A stretch of DNA of 64,000 nucleotides from Candidatus Saccharimonadota bacterium (GCA_030528025.1 JAUMZP010000001.1:186001-250000); one strand, 5' to 3'. Counted from the first letter of the stretch, positions 17,543 to 27,498 are shown. Notes: generated by a model not told the origin, from the sequence alone. Numbers and translations are program-made.

Positions 17543-17570
17543 TTTGCAGGCGCTGCTTTTGTGCTATAAT
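17543..17570 (+). promoter_or_regulatory. Promoter of the 247-aa hypothetical gene
   Basis: TTTGCA (17543-17548), a 16-base spacer and TATAAT (17565-17570). The predicted 5' leader is about 115 bases. Confidence 0.6.
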
Positions 17571-17650
17571 GCAAGTTGATACGATTACTTACTACCACGC
17601 TGCCAACGCCACAACGTACGCAGTAGGGAGGAATCGGCAGAAAGGAGCCA

Positions 17651-17698
17651 ATGCCGTTAACCAAAATCATAGTGCGGAGTATAAAAAACTATGAGTGA
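17651..17698 (+). CDS. Short upstream ORF (15 codons) overlapping the next start
   Basis: ATG 17651 has AAAGGAG 3-4 bases upstream and encodes MPLTKIIVRSIKNYE, stopping at TGA 17696-17698. This lies inside the start of the 247-aa gene (ATG 17691). The downstream gene has only a distant CGGAG as its own ribosome site. The arrangement matches the short ORFs before the Rrf2 gene and thrS and suggests translational coupling. Confidence 0.4.
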   Translation: MPLTKIIVRSIKNYE

Positions 17699-18434
17699 GT
17701 ATACCAACAATAATACAAGAGAAAAGTCGTTTGCTAAAAGCGACAGACCGCCAGTGGGCGAGACAAAATATACGAAATACGACACGGTAGATGATGGACT
17801 TGTGTCGACAGTCGAAGAGTTTAATAATCGGTATGGTAAGCCGAATGCTCTCGAGCTGCCATCTGCCCAAGAGGTTCGAGGCTGGTTGCAGCGTGAGCTT
17901 GGGCCGCTGTTTGCGCTGTCGATGGCAGAAATGACAGACCAGCACATCGATACCATTCATAATAAATTATCCGAGCTGCGCGATGAGCTTGGCTTGGCAA
18001 TTGGTGATGTTATTGAGATCAATGATGTCCCGTATGTTGTGCCAATTGTTAGTGACTTCAAGAGCCCTAAGGACACTCAAGGCGATGTATCATCGCTGTA
18101 TTCCGCAATTGAGTCGTCGCTATCCCATCAAGAAGCGGCGATTTCTTTAGGCGAGGACGATGGAGCGAAAGAAGGAGTAATTGGCTCATTGATTGGGTTT
18201 TATGTTGGGAAGCGCCCAGACCAAGAGATGGTCGACAGCGCCCCTGTTGTGTATGGCATTATTCAGGGTGAGCCAGGCGAAGGCCCGCAGATGATCACAG
18301 ACCAAGGTGATGTGATTGATGGAGAGCTTGGCACTGCAAGTGGTATTGTGCTGGTTCCGACCACAGAGTCGCAACGGCTTGAGTATAGTGATGAACTTGG
18401 TTTGGTCCAAGGAGACTTCTTGCTCGCTGCATAA
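17691..18434 (+). CDS. Hypothetical acidic soluble protein (247 aa)
   Basis: Not recognised. The protein is acidic and soluble without signal or membrane segment. The first 35 residues are polar and probably disordered. A helical region (SAQEVRGWLQRELGPLFALSMAEM) is followed by mixed alpha/beta sequence. Two similar valine-rich strands, PYVVPIVSDF and GIVLVPTTES, may mark a small beta domain. It has its own promoter at 17543 and terminator at 18459, so it is monocistronic. Confidence 0.7.
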   Translation: MSEYTNNNTREKSFAKSDRPPVGETKYTKYDTVDDGLVSTVEEFNNRYGKPNALELPSAQEVRGWLQRELGPLFALSMAEMTDQHIDTIHNKLSELRDELGLAIGDVIEINDVPYVVPIVSDFKSPKDTQGDVSSLYSAIESSLSHQEAAISLGEDDGAKEGVIGSLIGFYVGKRPDQEMVDSAPVVYGIIQGEPGEGPQMITDQGDVIDGELGTASGIVLVPTTESQRLEYSDELGLVQGDFLLAA

Positions 18435-18458
18435 AGATTAGTCATAGACGAGAGAAAG

Positions 18459-18484
18459 CCAGTGTGATGAGCACTGGTTTTTTT
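18459..18484 (+). terminator. Terminator after the 247-aa gene
   Basis: CCAGTG and CACTGG pair around a 7-base loop and are followed by a seven-base T-run. Confidence 0.9.
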
Positions 18485-21399
18485 CTGTGCAAAAAATCTA
18501 CGGTGATTGCAAAGAATAGACAAGGGCACATGCTATGCCATTGAATTTTTAAGATCGCGTGCATTGGTTGGTGTAATGTTGTCCGTTGTGATGAAAATAA
18601 TGCGTTTCTCGTACTGCGAGGAGATATTTGTGCGCTATATTGACGCACTTGTATGTTATAAATTATTTATGAATGAACAAGAGAATATCTGAATATAACA
18701 AGAGTATATTCAGAGCAGAGCAGTAAATGGTAAATTAAGCGAGTATAGATGTGCTCATGTACTATACATAGGGTGTGATGATGAGCATTTTGTGTGTAAA
18801 GTGAGCCGATTGCTTTATCGAATATGTCTTTTTTGTATATGATGCTACACATAACACAAGCGAGGGGGTAGTAAGAGAGCATGAATAATGCAAGAATTCG
18901 TTCATGTTATTTATTATTGCTATATTGATGAGAATTTGAGTGGGCACGAAGTAGATGACCGACGAGTGTGGTATGAATTGAAATATAAAAAAGTAAAAAA
19001 TGAGACAACAATAAAGTATAATGCAGAGCTACTAGTATTTTTTGCAGTAGCTGAGATACTTGTGTAAAATGATTTGCAAAAATATGAGCGAGCACTACGT
19101 TATTAATAGTTATTCTGCAGTAGAATATTATTTTTGTCCGTTCTAATTGGTGTGCGGTGCATATGTTGCGATATTTTCGCATACAGAAAGAGTGGTAGAA
19201 GTGTATTATTGCAAAAAAATGATTTTTCAACGACTAGAGTAGCAAGCGGATACTACATACGTGACAAAAAAATAATGGCGCATTGCGATGCTACAATAAA
19301 AAACGCTGATGGACTATTTGTTATTGATAAAAAAATAGTTATGCCTAGCAAAAACGTTTGCAACTTTGCAACATAATGCGCGTGCAAAATATTTTTTGCT
19401 GCTATACGAGTGATGAATGATGCAAAATGGATTGTTTGATAGTAAATATAAAATGAGGATGATGGTATGTACACTTGCGTGTAAATTTGTGAGTGAGCAT
19501 ACAAAAATTGGTACAGATAGATAGAAAGATAGAAAGGCGATGTACAATATGCGTGATAAAAATGAAGTGCGTGTAGTAGCAGTGTAAAATTTTCACATTT
19601 TTGATTAGGGAAATCTGCAAAAATGAATGTGAGTTCGTGAGATGAAGTAGGGAGTGAGTTCGCCTGAATAAATGGCTGCCTTGTTTTGACTAAAATCTAT
19701 GTGGCGCATGCAAACACAAGAGATCTAGATGTGATATGAGAAGCAAATTAAGTAAAGGATTGCCACGCTAAATTTCATGAACATAATATAATGATATTCA
19801 TAATAAAAATTTGAGAATGACAAAACTCAGTACGGCAAAGTAGTGCAAAAATATAATGCCAAGAAGCGATGATGGTTCGTACGCGCCAAAATAATGTGAT
19901 AATTTTGATGAGGGTGCATGACATACGAAGTATGTATTGTGATGGTTGATTGGTTGTAAACTAAAAATGGTAATTTTTGCCATGGCACGATGCAGCAATG
20001 AAATAGGTAGCGAAAATTTTCTGCATCATGAGGCGTAGTGGCATACGTTTGGGTGAGGTGAGTGTGTGAAAATAGTAGAAAAATATTTAACGATAGGCTT
20101 GGTAGCAAAATTTTCATAACAAAATAGATGGGTACAATGAGGGTTAGAAATAGGAGGCATTGGTGAGCCAAAATATGCGGTAAGTGCGAGTAACTTTATG
20201 GCTTAGAGCGTGCTTTGTGAGGTAATGGTGATAGCTGAATTTGCGTCTACACCGCACCAATATGATAGAATTACAAATTTTCATGATCAGTTGCATAATG
20301 CAAGTAAATGATGGTTGAGGGTAATATAAACATAACCAATATAGTAAAGCATAAGGTGTATAGAGCTAACTTGATGGGATGGGGCGAAGTTAAAAAATGG
20401 ATGGAGCTTGATGTGTACGATCCAGCGAGTGGGTTAGCATGGTGCTATTTTCATATTTTTGAGCGTAGGCGCCTAATTGTGTATTGAGTGCGAGTGAATA
20501 TGAGATAAACATAAGCAGTGTATAGTGGTCGTGGTTATTAAATATACACGATCTAATAGGGTGCGATGTATGGTTTGTGTAGAAAATAATGGTGCGCCAT
20601 GGATGGCTCGAATGAAGCTTTCAAAATTTTCACGTTTTGTATTATATAGTACTTTATGATATGAAAACGAATGGTAAAATATCGACCCTCATGTACGACG
20701 CATGGAGGTGGAGTAGCTGGCTCTATATAAGTAGTGTGCAAAAATGAGATCGACATAATGGCTCCATGGAGTGCCATAGGTGGCTCTGACAAAAATGCGC
20801 GAGGAGACAGCAAAACGATACTTCGCTTTATTCAGAAGCAATAGCGAAATAAGCACAAGCGAAAACTGACTCGATAATTTTTGCAGATACATCGCAGCAC
20901 TAAAAAAGCTAAAAAGGCGAGAGACTAGGTAGTATATACATGATAATTAAGGACGGTTCATTTTTTCACATTTTGACGCATAATAAGTAACATTTTATAG
21001 ATTCAATAGTGTCCAAAGGGTGCTTTATTATACTTTATATATAATACATGGGCATAATATATTAAGGACAGTGGTGGGGCGAAGAAAGCGAATTTTAGCA
21101 CTATAATGTAATTATCTTTTTTGTAAAATGTGGATGGAATGTATGATCACGCCGTGCTGCCTCTTGATCTATGGCTGGGTGGGATAAGTGCTTGCAAGAC
21201 ATGGTGCAACCATGCAGCGAATAAGGCGATTAGCAATTCGTATTACGTAGAGCGTGGAGTTATTCGAAAAATAGAAAAATCAAAAAGTACAACACCTCCA
21301 CACCTCTGTACCTCGCTAGACTTTGTATGCTGTCTCGCGTATAATATAATGCGTTATTAACCTAAGTTTATCGTCTGGGTAAACATCCATATGGATTCC
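18485..21399 (+). other. 2.9 kb AT-rich non-coding block
   Basis: No credible gene. All six frames are broken into short ORFs without ribosome sites or family motifs. The + strand is poor in C. The word TGCAAAAAT (or ATTTTTGCA) recurs exactly at about 19076, 19617, 19847, 20736 and 20876, with several near copies. AAAATTTTC-type palindromes recur near 19583, 20007, 20103, 20271 and 20617. Two diverged copies of a segment around GTGC-CCAT-G-TGGCTC lie at about 20590 and 20770. A near-palindrome at 19777-19801 pairs ATGAA with TTCAT. The end (about 21340) holds a TATAAT-like promoter for rpsF. Confidence 0.6.
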
Positions 21400-21414
21400 A
21401 AAGGAGGTTTACAT

Positions 21415-21759
21415 ATGAAACAATATGAACTAACGGTTTTGATTCGGCCAGATCTAGAATCAAACCTCGAGACACCGATTGCTAAGGTACGTGAGCTGGT
21501 GCTCGGCGCTGGTGGCTCCATCACTAGTGAAGACAACTGGGGCAAGAAAAAGCTGCAGTATAGTATTAAGAAGGAAGACTTTGCGGTGTATGTCTACTTT
21601 GAGGTGGCGCTGCCTGCCGATGCACCGCTAAAGATCAGCAATGCGCTGAATATTTCTGATGATGTGATCCGCTACTTGCTCGTCAAGGTGGATGAGAAGG
21701 GCCGCAAGCTAATGGCAGAGGCCAAAGCGCGTGAAGTCAGCCGCCAAACAGAAGAGTAA
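21415..21759 (+). CDS. rpsF: Ribosomal protein S6
   Basis: Small-subunit protein that binds S18 and 16S rRNA. The 114 residues from ATG 21415 begin MKQYELTVLIRPDLE and include the LQYSIKKEDFAVYVYFEV core. AAAGGAGG 7 bases upstream fixes the start; the frame extends upstream without homology. It heads the conserved rpsF-ssb-rpsR cluster. Confidence 0.96.
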   Translation: MKQYELTVLIRPDLESNLETPIAKVRELVLGAGGSITSEDNWGKKKLQYSIKKEDFAVYVYFEVALPADAPLKISNALNISDDVIRYLLVKVDEKGRKLMAEAKAREVSRQTEE

Positions 21760-21807
21760 AAATTACCACAACAACTAATAACCACAGTAAAGAATCGAGG
21801 AGGATAT

Positions 21808-22257
21808 ATGGCTCGAGGATTTAGCAAAGTTATTTTGATGGGCAATTTGACGCGCGATATAGAGGTGCGCACCACAGCAAGTGGGCAGAACGTTGCGAAT
21901 TTTACACTAGCGGTCACTCGTACATGGCGTAACCAAAATGGCCAAAACCAAGACCAAACCAGCTTCATTAACTGTGTAGCCTGGGGGCGGACTGGCGAAA
22001 CCATTGCACAATATGTAAAGAAGGGTAGCCCGCTGCTTGTCAGTGGTCGCCTCGACCAGCGCAGTTACGACGATAAAGACGGCAACAAGCGCTCTGTTGT
22101 AGAAGTAACAGTAGAGGACTTCACCTTCGTTGGTGGTGGACGTGCTGACGGAAATACAACACCGGCTGCAGCACCAACTAACAGTGGTAGTAGCCAGGAT
22201 GTCGTCATCGAAGACATTGATGACAAGCCGATTGACCTATCAGAAATACCATTTTAA
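21808..22257 (+). CDS. ssb: Single-stranded DNA-binding protein
   Basis: Protects single-stranded DNA in replication, repair and natural transformation. The 149-residue protein has an OB fold at about 1-112 (FSKVILMGNLTRDIEVR at the start, SFINCVAWGRTGE in the middle). A short linker precedes the acidic C-terminal tip DLSEIPF, a variant of the DDDIPF partner-binding tail. GAGGAGG precedes the ATG. It sits between rpsF and rpsR, the usual order. Confidence 0.96.
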   Translation: MARGFSKVILMGNLTRDIEVRTTASGQNVANFTLAVTRTWRNQNGQNQDQTSFINCVAWGRTGETIAQYVKKGSPLLVSGRLDQRSYDDKDGNKRSVVEVTVEDFTFVGGGRADGNTTPAAAPTNSGSSQDVVIEDIDDKPIDLSEIPF

Positions 22258-22281
22258 CAACATACTAAAGGAGAACAAATA

Positions 22282-22482
22282 ATGGCCAAGCGCATGCGCA
22301 AGGACACACCAGTCTATTTTGACTACAAAGACGCAAAGACATTGCAAAAGTTCATTAATATCTATGGGCAGATCGAGCCACGTAGCCGTACAGGGTTGTC
22401 GGATAAACAACAACGACAGCTCGCCGTAGCGGTGAAGCGTGCTCGCCACTTGGCGTTGCTGCCATTTGTGGCGCAAGGTTAG
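22282..22482 (+). CDS. rpsR: Ribosomal protein S18
   Basis: Partner of S6 in the 30S platform. The 66 residues carry the family signature [14 protein letters not shown] and [31 protein letters not shown] lies 8 bases before the ATG. rplI, often next in this cluster, is absent here. A GCGCAGT/ACTGCGC hairpin lies between this gene and efp. Confidence 0.96.
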   Translation: MAKRMRKDTPVYFDYKDAKTLQKFINIYGQIEPRSRTGLSDKQQRQLAVAVKRARHLALLPFVAQG

Positions 22483-22564
22483 GAGCTTTTTCAGCGCAGT
22501 ACCTCTGTGACTGCGCTGGCGGATGTTTCGAACGAAGCAGCAACTACTAAACAGGAGATAGGTG

Positions 22565-23125
22565 ATGTACCAACCAACTGACCTCAAAAAAGGCGTGATT
22601 GTGCAGCTCGATGGCAAGCCGTATCGGGTTGTGGACTATAATCAGAAGGTAATGGGCCGGGGTGGCTCTATTGTGAATGTGCGGCTGAAGAACTTGATCG
22701 ATGGTAGTGTGCTGCCCAAGACCTTTAAGGGGCAAGATAAGATTGAGCCCGCCGAGGTGTCAACACAGAGCGTGCAGTACCTCTATAATGATGGTGATAC
22801 GTTCTATTTTATGGATCCAACCAGTTTTGAGCAGTTTGAGCTTGCTGCAGACCTCGTCGACAGTGCCAAGGATTATCTAAAGGAAGGGGATACACTAAGC
22901 TTGCAGTTCTTCGATGGTAAAGTGATCAATGTCGAGCTACCAAAAAACCTCTACCTCCAGGTGACCTACACCGAAGATGTTGTAAAAGGTGACACAACCA
23001 GTAGCGTGCTCAAGGACGCAACGCTGGAGACGGGCCTTGTCGTCAAGGTACCAGCCTTTATTAAGACGGGCGACGTTATTTCTGTCGATACTGCAAGCGG
23101 AGAGTATCGCGAGCGCAAGAAATAG
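22565..23125 (+). CDS. efp: Elongation factor P with arginine at the modification loop
   Basis: Relieves ribosome stalling at proline runs. The 186 residues have the three-domain EF-P pattern, starting MYQPTDLKKGVIVQLDGKPYRVVDY and ending DVISVDTASGEYRERKK. The loop that reaches the peptidyl-transferase centre reads MGRGGS. The residue that is lysine in Escherichia coli and Bacillus EF-P is arginine here, as in the rhamnosylated EarP-type proteins. No modification gene is in the window. GGAG precedes ATG 22565; the GTG three bases earlier is less likely. A strong terminator follows. Confidence 0.95.
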   Translation: MYQPTDLKKGVIVQLDGKPYRVVDYNQKVMGRGGSIVNVRLKNLIDGSVLPKTFKGQDKIEPAEVSTQSVQYLYNDGDTFYFMDPTSFEQFELAADLVDSAKDYLKEGDTLSLQFFDGKVINVELPKNLYLQVTYTEDVVKGDTTSSVLKDATLETGLVVKVPAFIKTGDVISVDTASGEYRERKK

Positions 23126-23195
23126 TGCCTGAGAGCTCATGAGAGCCGCTCTCATCGCGTTTACACGCAAAAGTGAGAATACGTAGGGATAGCAC

Positions 23196-23226
23196 ATATA
23201 CACCGCGAAAAGCGGTGTATTTTTTT
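23196..23226 (+). terminator. Terminator after efp
   Basis: ATACACCGC and GCGGTGTAT form a 9-bp stem around GAAAA, followed by a seven-base T-run. Confidence 0.95.
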
Positions 23227-23229
23227 GTG

Positions 23230-24870
23230 CCGTGTGATACTCAAGCTGGAGCATCCTAGAGATGTGATAAAAACAACGCATAGTAGAGACGATTTTTGGC
23301 CGATTTTGAGCGCAAGCTTATGGGCGCGCTGTGTTTTTACTGAATGGTATGCGTAAGAAAAAGGGTATAAATAATGTTGTAATAACCAACACATAAGGTT
23401 AGCCGTCAAGCTCGATAGAGTCTAGATATTATTGTAGAGAATGCAACATAGCTCTCTGCGACGAGGATGATGCCAAAATATACAAAGTATTGTAAAAAAT
23501 ACAGAGCATAAATAGAGAATACCTAGCGAACGTTCGAAATATGAGCGTAGTAAGAAGTACAGTAATTGAATAAAACAATGATATAAGCACAACATGATGC
23601 AATAGGCATAGCGATGTACAAACAACAGCAGGGTAACCAGGAGGATATAGTGAACACAACAACGATGTGCCAGGCTCAACGATTGCTTTGTGTGATGTGC
23701 AGCAAGAGCGTGAGAGCTCATGTGTCAGGTAAACACAATAACCATAAGCATAAACGAACAAATTTCTATTACAATCGCTTAGGTGCCTTTAGTAATATAA
23801 TAACGCTTATGGCAATAGTGCATGATACAAAATGTACCAGAGTAAACATAAGCATAATATAAATAATGAACACACTTTTTTGTTGTGTAGCTGCGAAGCT
23901 ACGCACCTTGCTTTTGCATGCTACTGCAAAAAATTGCGGATAGCGACATAACGAGTGAAGCTGTCGCTGCGAGATAAAAAATGTGATCGTTGTCCAGCTC
24001 GGCTATTTTTTGGGTTTTGGATATTTTTGCTTTTCGCTGTTTCATGCAAGTTTGTTGTAGCTTATTGGAGGGTGTTTCATTTTTGATTTTTGTATGCCGG
24101 GTAAATTATAGCGAGGCGATATGCTGCTGCGAAGTATAAGCTGCGCGAATGAGCGGTTGATGACGAGAATAATCATCGTTTGTAGATTTGTGCAAAAATG
24201 GATTGCTTATTATTGCAGCTAGAATTGCTTGTAGATGGCCCATACAAATTTTGCAAAATACGCATAAATGCAAGATATGGTGTGATACATTCTTGCACAT
24301 CTATGTACTACGAAGGTGCGAAATATACCACGCGGCATACACAAATACTCACGCTTGGCTTGCAAAAATGCGATGCTGTCAAAATCAATTTTTTATTCAG
24401 ACAAGCTGACTCGCTGTGCGAAGCATCTACTGCAGTGGCATCGTGTTTTGCTATGTATAGCGCTTTTGCAGGAGGATGAATGCGCAGCTTGTTGGTGATG
24501 CGACGCAGCCATACGAGCAAGATATTTTGCTATCACGATGTTCACTCAATTTTTGTTATATATACTATATGCTTGGCTGAGCTGTCTTGTGTTTTGAATA
24601 TCCTGCTAGCTTCCAGCGACGTGTGCGAATGAAGAATAGTATGCTGCAGTGCGCGATAGTTTGAGTGGGTTATTATTATAAAAGCTGCAATAGCGCGCAA
24701 AGAACAAAGCGGATCTCTCCATCATCAAAATTTGAAAAACGACGGAAGTAAGAAGCATATCCGCGCGCAGTAATATCATCCAATCTTATCATCATCATGC
24801 TCTATAGTCTTATGTATTGTGCAAAGATGCAGCAGGTCTATTAGCTTCACACCAACTAACTATCTATCCA
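23230..24870 (+). other. 1.6 kb AT-rich non-coding block
   Basis: No convincing gene on either strand. It resembles the 18.5-21.4 kb block: AT-rich, short broken frames, and the word TGCAAAAAT at about 24190 and 24362. Local hairpins include GTAGC/GCTAC near 23890 and AGCGAC/GTCGCT near 23942-23966. The short ORFs around 24188-24479 lack ribosome sites and family similarity. The block ends at the promoter of tlyA. Confidence 0.55.
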
Positions 24871-24879
24871 CTCGTGCAG

Positions 24880-24885
24880 TATAAT
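24880..24885 (+). promoter_or_regulatory. -10 box of tlyA, leaderless type
   Basis: TATAAT ends 6 bases before the ATG at 24892, and there is no ribosome site. Confidence 0.75.
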
Positions 24886-24891
24886 AAGAAC

Positions 24892-25620
24892 ATGCAAAAA
24901 CAACGACTAGACAAAACAATGGTGGCGCGTGGCCAAGCAGCAACACGCTCAGCGGCCGAGAATTGGATTCGTCTTGGCAAGGTATTGGTGGATGGTGCAG
25001 TGGCGCATAAGCCAGGGATGTTTGTGGATGAGTCGACGCAGATAAAGCTGGTGGCGCACGAGCGCTATGTGTCGCGGGCGGGGCTTAAATTAGCCAGTGT
25101 CGCGCAGCGGCTCAATATTTCATTTGATAATACTATCGTGCTTGATGTTGGTAGCAGCACTGGCGGCTTTACTGACTATGCATTGCAGCATGGTGCACGC
25201 ATGGTGTATGCGGTGGATGTGGGAACGGAGCAGCTCCACCCCAGCCTGCGTGGCGACCCGCGCATTGAGCTGCATGAAAAAACCGACATTCGCAATTTTG
25301 TGCCAGCCACTACACCAGACATTATTGTCATTGATGTATCATTCATTAGTCTGCGCAAAATTCTACTGCACTTGGTGCATATCAGCAGTCCGCGAACTAG
25401 TATCATCGCAATGGTTAAGCCGCAGTTTGAGGCGCAGCGCGCGCAGCTTACACGCGGTGGCATCGTCAAAAATGACAGCATGCGCCGTGCCATCCTGCGC
25501 GACTTCGAGCAGTGGGTGCGCACCTACTATGTGATTATCGATAAGGCCGATAGTAGCGTGAAAGGCGCGCATGGTAATCAAGAGCGGTTTTACCGATTGC
25601 AAAAAAGCGCAAAGCGCTGA
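24892..25620 (+). CDS. tlyA: TlyA-family rRNA 2'-O-methyltransferase
   Basis: TlyA proteins methylate ribose 2'-OH groups in 16S and 23S rRNA, and some have been described as hemolysins. The 242 residues contain an S4 RNA-binding domain (1-60, starting KQRLDKTMVARGQAATRS). An FtsJ/RrmJ-type fold follows, with SAM motif LDVGSSTGGFTDYAL and DIIVIDVSFISLRKIL. ATG 24892 is chosen because a -10 box ends 6 bases before it; the longer frame from 24817 would start upstream of the promoter. It stands alone and ends with TGA. Confidence 0.93.
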   Translation: MQKQRLDKTMVARGQAATRSAAENWIRLGKVLVDGAVAHKPGMFVDESTQIKLVAHERYVSRAGLKLASVAQRLNISFDNTIVLDVGSSTGGFTDYALQHGARMVYAVDVGTEQLHPSLRGDPRIELHEKTDIRNFVPATTPDIIVIDVSFISLRKILLHLVHISSPRTSIIAMVKPQFEAQRAQLTRGGIVKNDSMRRAILRDFEQWVRTYYVIIDKADSSVKGAHGNQERFYRLQKSAKR

Positions 25621-25976
25621 TGGGCGTCGCGGCAAAATAGGGATGATTATTTAGTGCCTGGCATTTATTACCAATACACACAATGCATTACTGATGCAGC
25701 TTTAAAAGCACTACACCATAGCGCATACACACAATATGACAAAGGATGTTTTGACACTCTTGGCAGCAAGAGTGTGTTGTGAGTGCTGTTGGCTTGTGTC
25801 TATAATATTTAAACCTCAAGATACTTACCCTGTCTTGTGCATAGTAATAATGTAGGTGCCAAGCCATCAATAAATAAGATCGAAAAGTTTGGCCGCTAGA
25901 GCTACTTCATATGCTTAATAGCCTGTGTTTACCCGAGGAATACGAAGGGTATAATATTGCTCAATAATACTATATG
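25621..25976. other. Intergenic gap between convergent tlyA and ychF
   Basis: No gene seen. A perfect 9-bp hairpin, ACACTCTTG with CAAGAGTGT around GCAG (25754-25775), may end the tlyA transcript although only a mixed T/G tail follows. The rest is AT-rich without recognised motifs. Confidence 0.5.
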
Positions 25977-26008
25977 CAAAAACTCGCCATAAACTCATGG
26001 CGAGTTTG
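25977..26008 (-). terminator. Terminator of ychF (bidirectional shape)
   Basis: AACTCGCCAT and ATGGCGAGTT form a 10-bp stem. The A-run before it gives the T-run of the minus-strand transcript. Confidence 0.85.
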
Positions 26009-26028
26009 CTCATGTTTCCTAGTTAGGA

Positions 26029-27111
26029 TTACTTGCTTACATTAAATCGAAATTCTACCACATCGCCTGGCTGCATGATGTAGGCTTTGCCCTCAGTGCG
26101 GATTTTGCCTGCTTCGCGTGCTTTAGCCTCCGAGCCTGCTGCCACGAGGTCGTCATAATCCACCACCTGCGCCGCAATGAAGCCTCGCTCGAAGTCGGTG
26201 TGAATGACCCCAGCTGCTTGTGGTGCCGTCCAGCCTTGGTGGATCGTCCACGCGTGCACCTCCTTTGGTCCAGCGGTGAGGTAGCTCTGCAGGCCAAGCG
26301 TATCGTACGCTGCTCGGATCAATTGTGTCAGGCCAGCCTCGGGCACATCATAGCTCGCCAGTAGTTCTAGCGCATCCTTTGCGTCGAGTCCCTTGAGCTC
26401 ATCCTCTAGTGTGGCGCAAATGAAGAGCGCTATGCTGCCACGAGCGAGCGCCGCCAAGCGGGCTTTGGCCTCAGCGTTGGCCAGGGTGGCTTCGTTGACA
26501 TTAAAGACGTAAATGACTGGCTTGGCGGTGAGGAGGTGGAGGTCGGCGATTGCCTCATGAATAATATTTTTGTTCAGATGAACAGGAGTGCCAGCGGCAA
26601 GGTCGTCACGCAACTGCTGCAGGTACTCGAGTGTACTGCGCGCCTTTGGATCGGCCTTGGCTTCTTTGGTGAGGCGGATGAGGCGAGTCTCGATAGTCTG
26701 GATGTCTGCCAGCATGAGCTCGGTGTTAATGATGTCGATATCGCGCTGCGGGTCGACAGTGGTATCGACATGAACAATGTCGTCATTTGCAAAGGCGCGG
26801 ACGATATGGACGATCGCATCGCACTGGCGAATATGAGCGAGGAACTTATTACCCAAGCCTTCGCCACTCGCGGCACCAGCCACTAGCCCGGCGATATCGA
26901 CAAAGGTCACCGTGGCCGGCACAACCTTCTCGGTGTGGTATATATCAGCCAGCACTGCTAAACGCTCATCGGGCACAGGCACAATGCCAGTGTTGGGCTC
27001 GATGGTAGCAAAGGGGTAGTTGGCTGCCAAAATATCATTGTTGGTGAGGGCGTTGAAAAGGGTCGACTTGCCAACATTAGGCAGGCCAACGATACCAATA
27101 GATAGACTCAT
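26029..27111 (-). CDS. ychF: Ribosome-binding ATPase YchF (Obg family)
   Basis: Conserved P-loop NTPase that binds ribosomes and prefers ATP. The 360 residues from ATG 27111 start MSLSIGIVGLPNVGKSTLFNAL (G1 loop). DIAGLVAGAASGEGLGNKFL is the G3/switch region. The G4 position reads NVNE rather than NKxD, the YchF hallmark. A coiled-coil insertion and a C-terminal TGS domain (from about 280, GPKEVHAWTIHQG) follow. The upstream frame from 27132 is rejected because the -10 box TATACT lies 6 bases before ATG 27111. Confidence 0.96.
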   Translation of the reverse strand: MSLSIGIVGLPNVGKSTLFNALTNNDILAANYPFATIEPNTGIVPVPDERLAVLADIYHTEKVVPATVTFVDIAGLVAGAASGEGLGNKFLAHIRQCDAIVHIVRAFANDDIVHVDTTVDPQRDIDIINTELMLADIQTIETRLIRLTKEAKADPKARSTLEYLQQLRDDLAAGTPVHLNKNIIHEAIADLHLLTAKPVIYVFNVNEATLANAEAKARLAALARGSIALFICATLEDELKGLDAKDALELLASYDVPEAGLTQLIRAAYDTLGLQSYLTAGPKEVHAWTIHQGWTAPQAAGVIHTDFERGFIAAQVVDYDDLVAAGSEAKAREAGKIRTEGKAYIMQPGDVVEFRFNVSK

Positions 27112-27117
27112 ATATAT

Positions 27118-27123
27118 AGTATA
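27118..27123 (-). promoter_or_regulatory. -10 box of ychF, leaderless type
   Basis: TATACT on the minus strand, 6 bases before the ATG; no ribosome site fits between them. Confidence 0.7.
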
Positions 27124-27271
27124 GCAGCGCAAGGGAGAAATCGGCAGGAGAGAAGAGGAAAATGTGAGGAATGTGGATGCATTGCGCTTTATATAATTAT
27201 AAATGTAAAGGCTCTTTCGCCGTTGGTGTGCTATTTTGCTTCATCACAAGATAAGCTCTGCGCTATCTTAC

Positions 27272-27412
27272 GCTCACCCTCTCCACACCCCTCCTCCGGA
27301 ATACTATAAGGGTCGACATTCGCTGGATGTCAACCTCTTGACGCCAGGGCCGAAAACAGATTATTGCAATCTGTTTTCACACTCCATCGGATGAAGTGAT
27401 AGGGGGGTGAGC
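27272..27412 (-). repeat. Three-way-junction repeat, full copy (minus orientation)
   Basis: Closing arms GCTCACCC and GGGTGAGC. Helix 2 (GAAAACAGATT/AATCTGTTTTC) is 11 bp. Helix 3 (GGTTGACAT/ATGTCGACC) includes a wobble pair that keeps the stem. The joining segments CAAGAGG and CCTTATAG are conserved. It lies between divergent ychF and the large exported protein gene. Confidence 0.85.
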
Positions 27413-27498
27413 TAACGATACTTATGAGCTATATAAGGATATATAGCGATGTCTCTACCTTGCGTCATGAACACGGTGCACAATTGCCGTAACTTTGT

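Noticed and set aside
19827-20171. 114-aa minus-strand ORF in the AT-rich block
   Set aside because: The Leu/His/Tyr-rich translation arises from a G- and A-rich opposite strand. No start signals and no similarity to known families.
24188-24498. Three overlapping short ORFs near 24.2-24.5 kb
   Set aside because: All overlap in different frames, none has a ribosome site, and the region is typical of the non-coding block.
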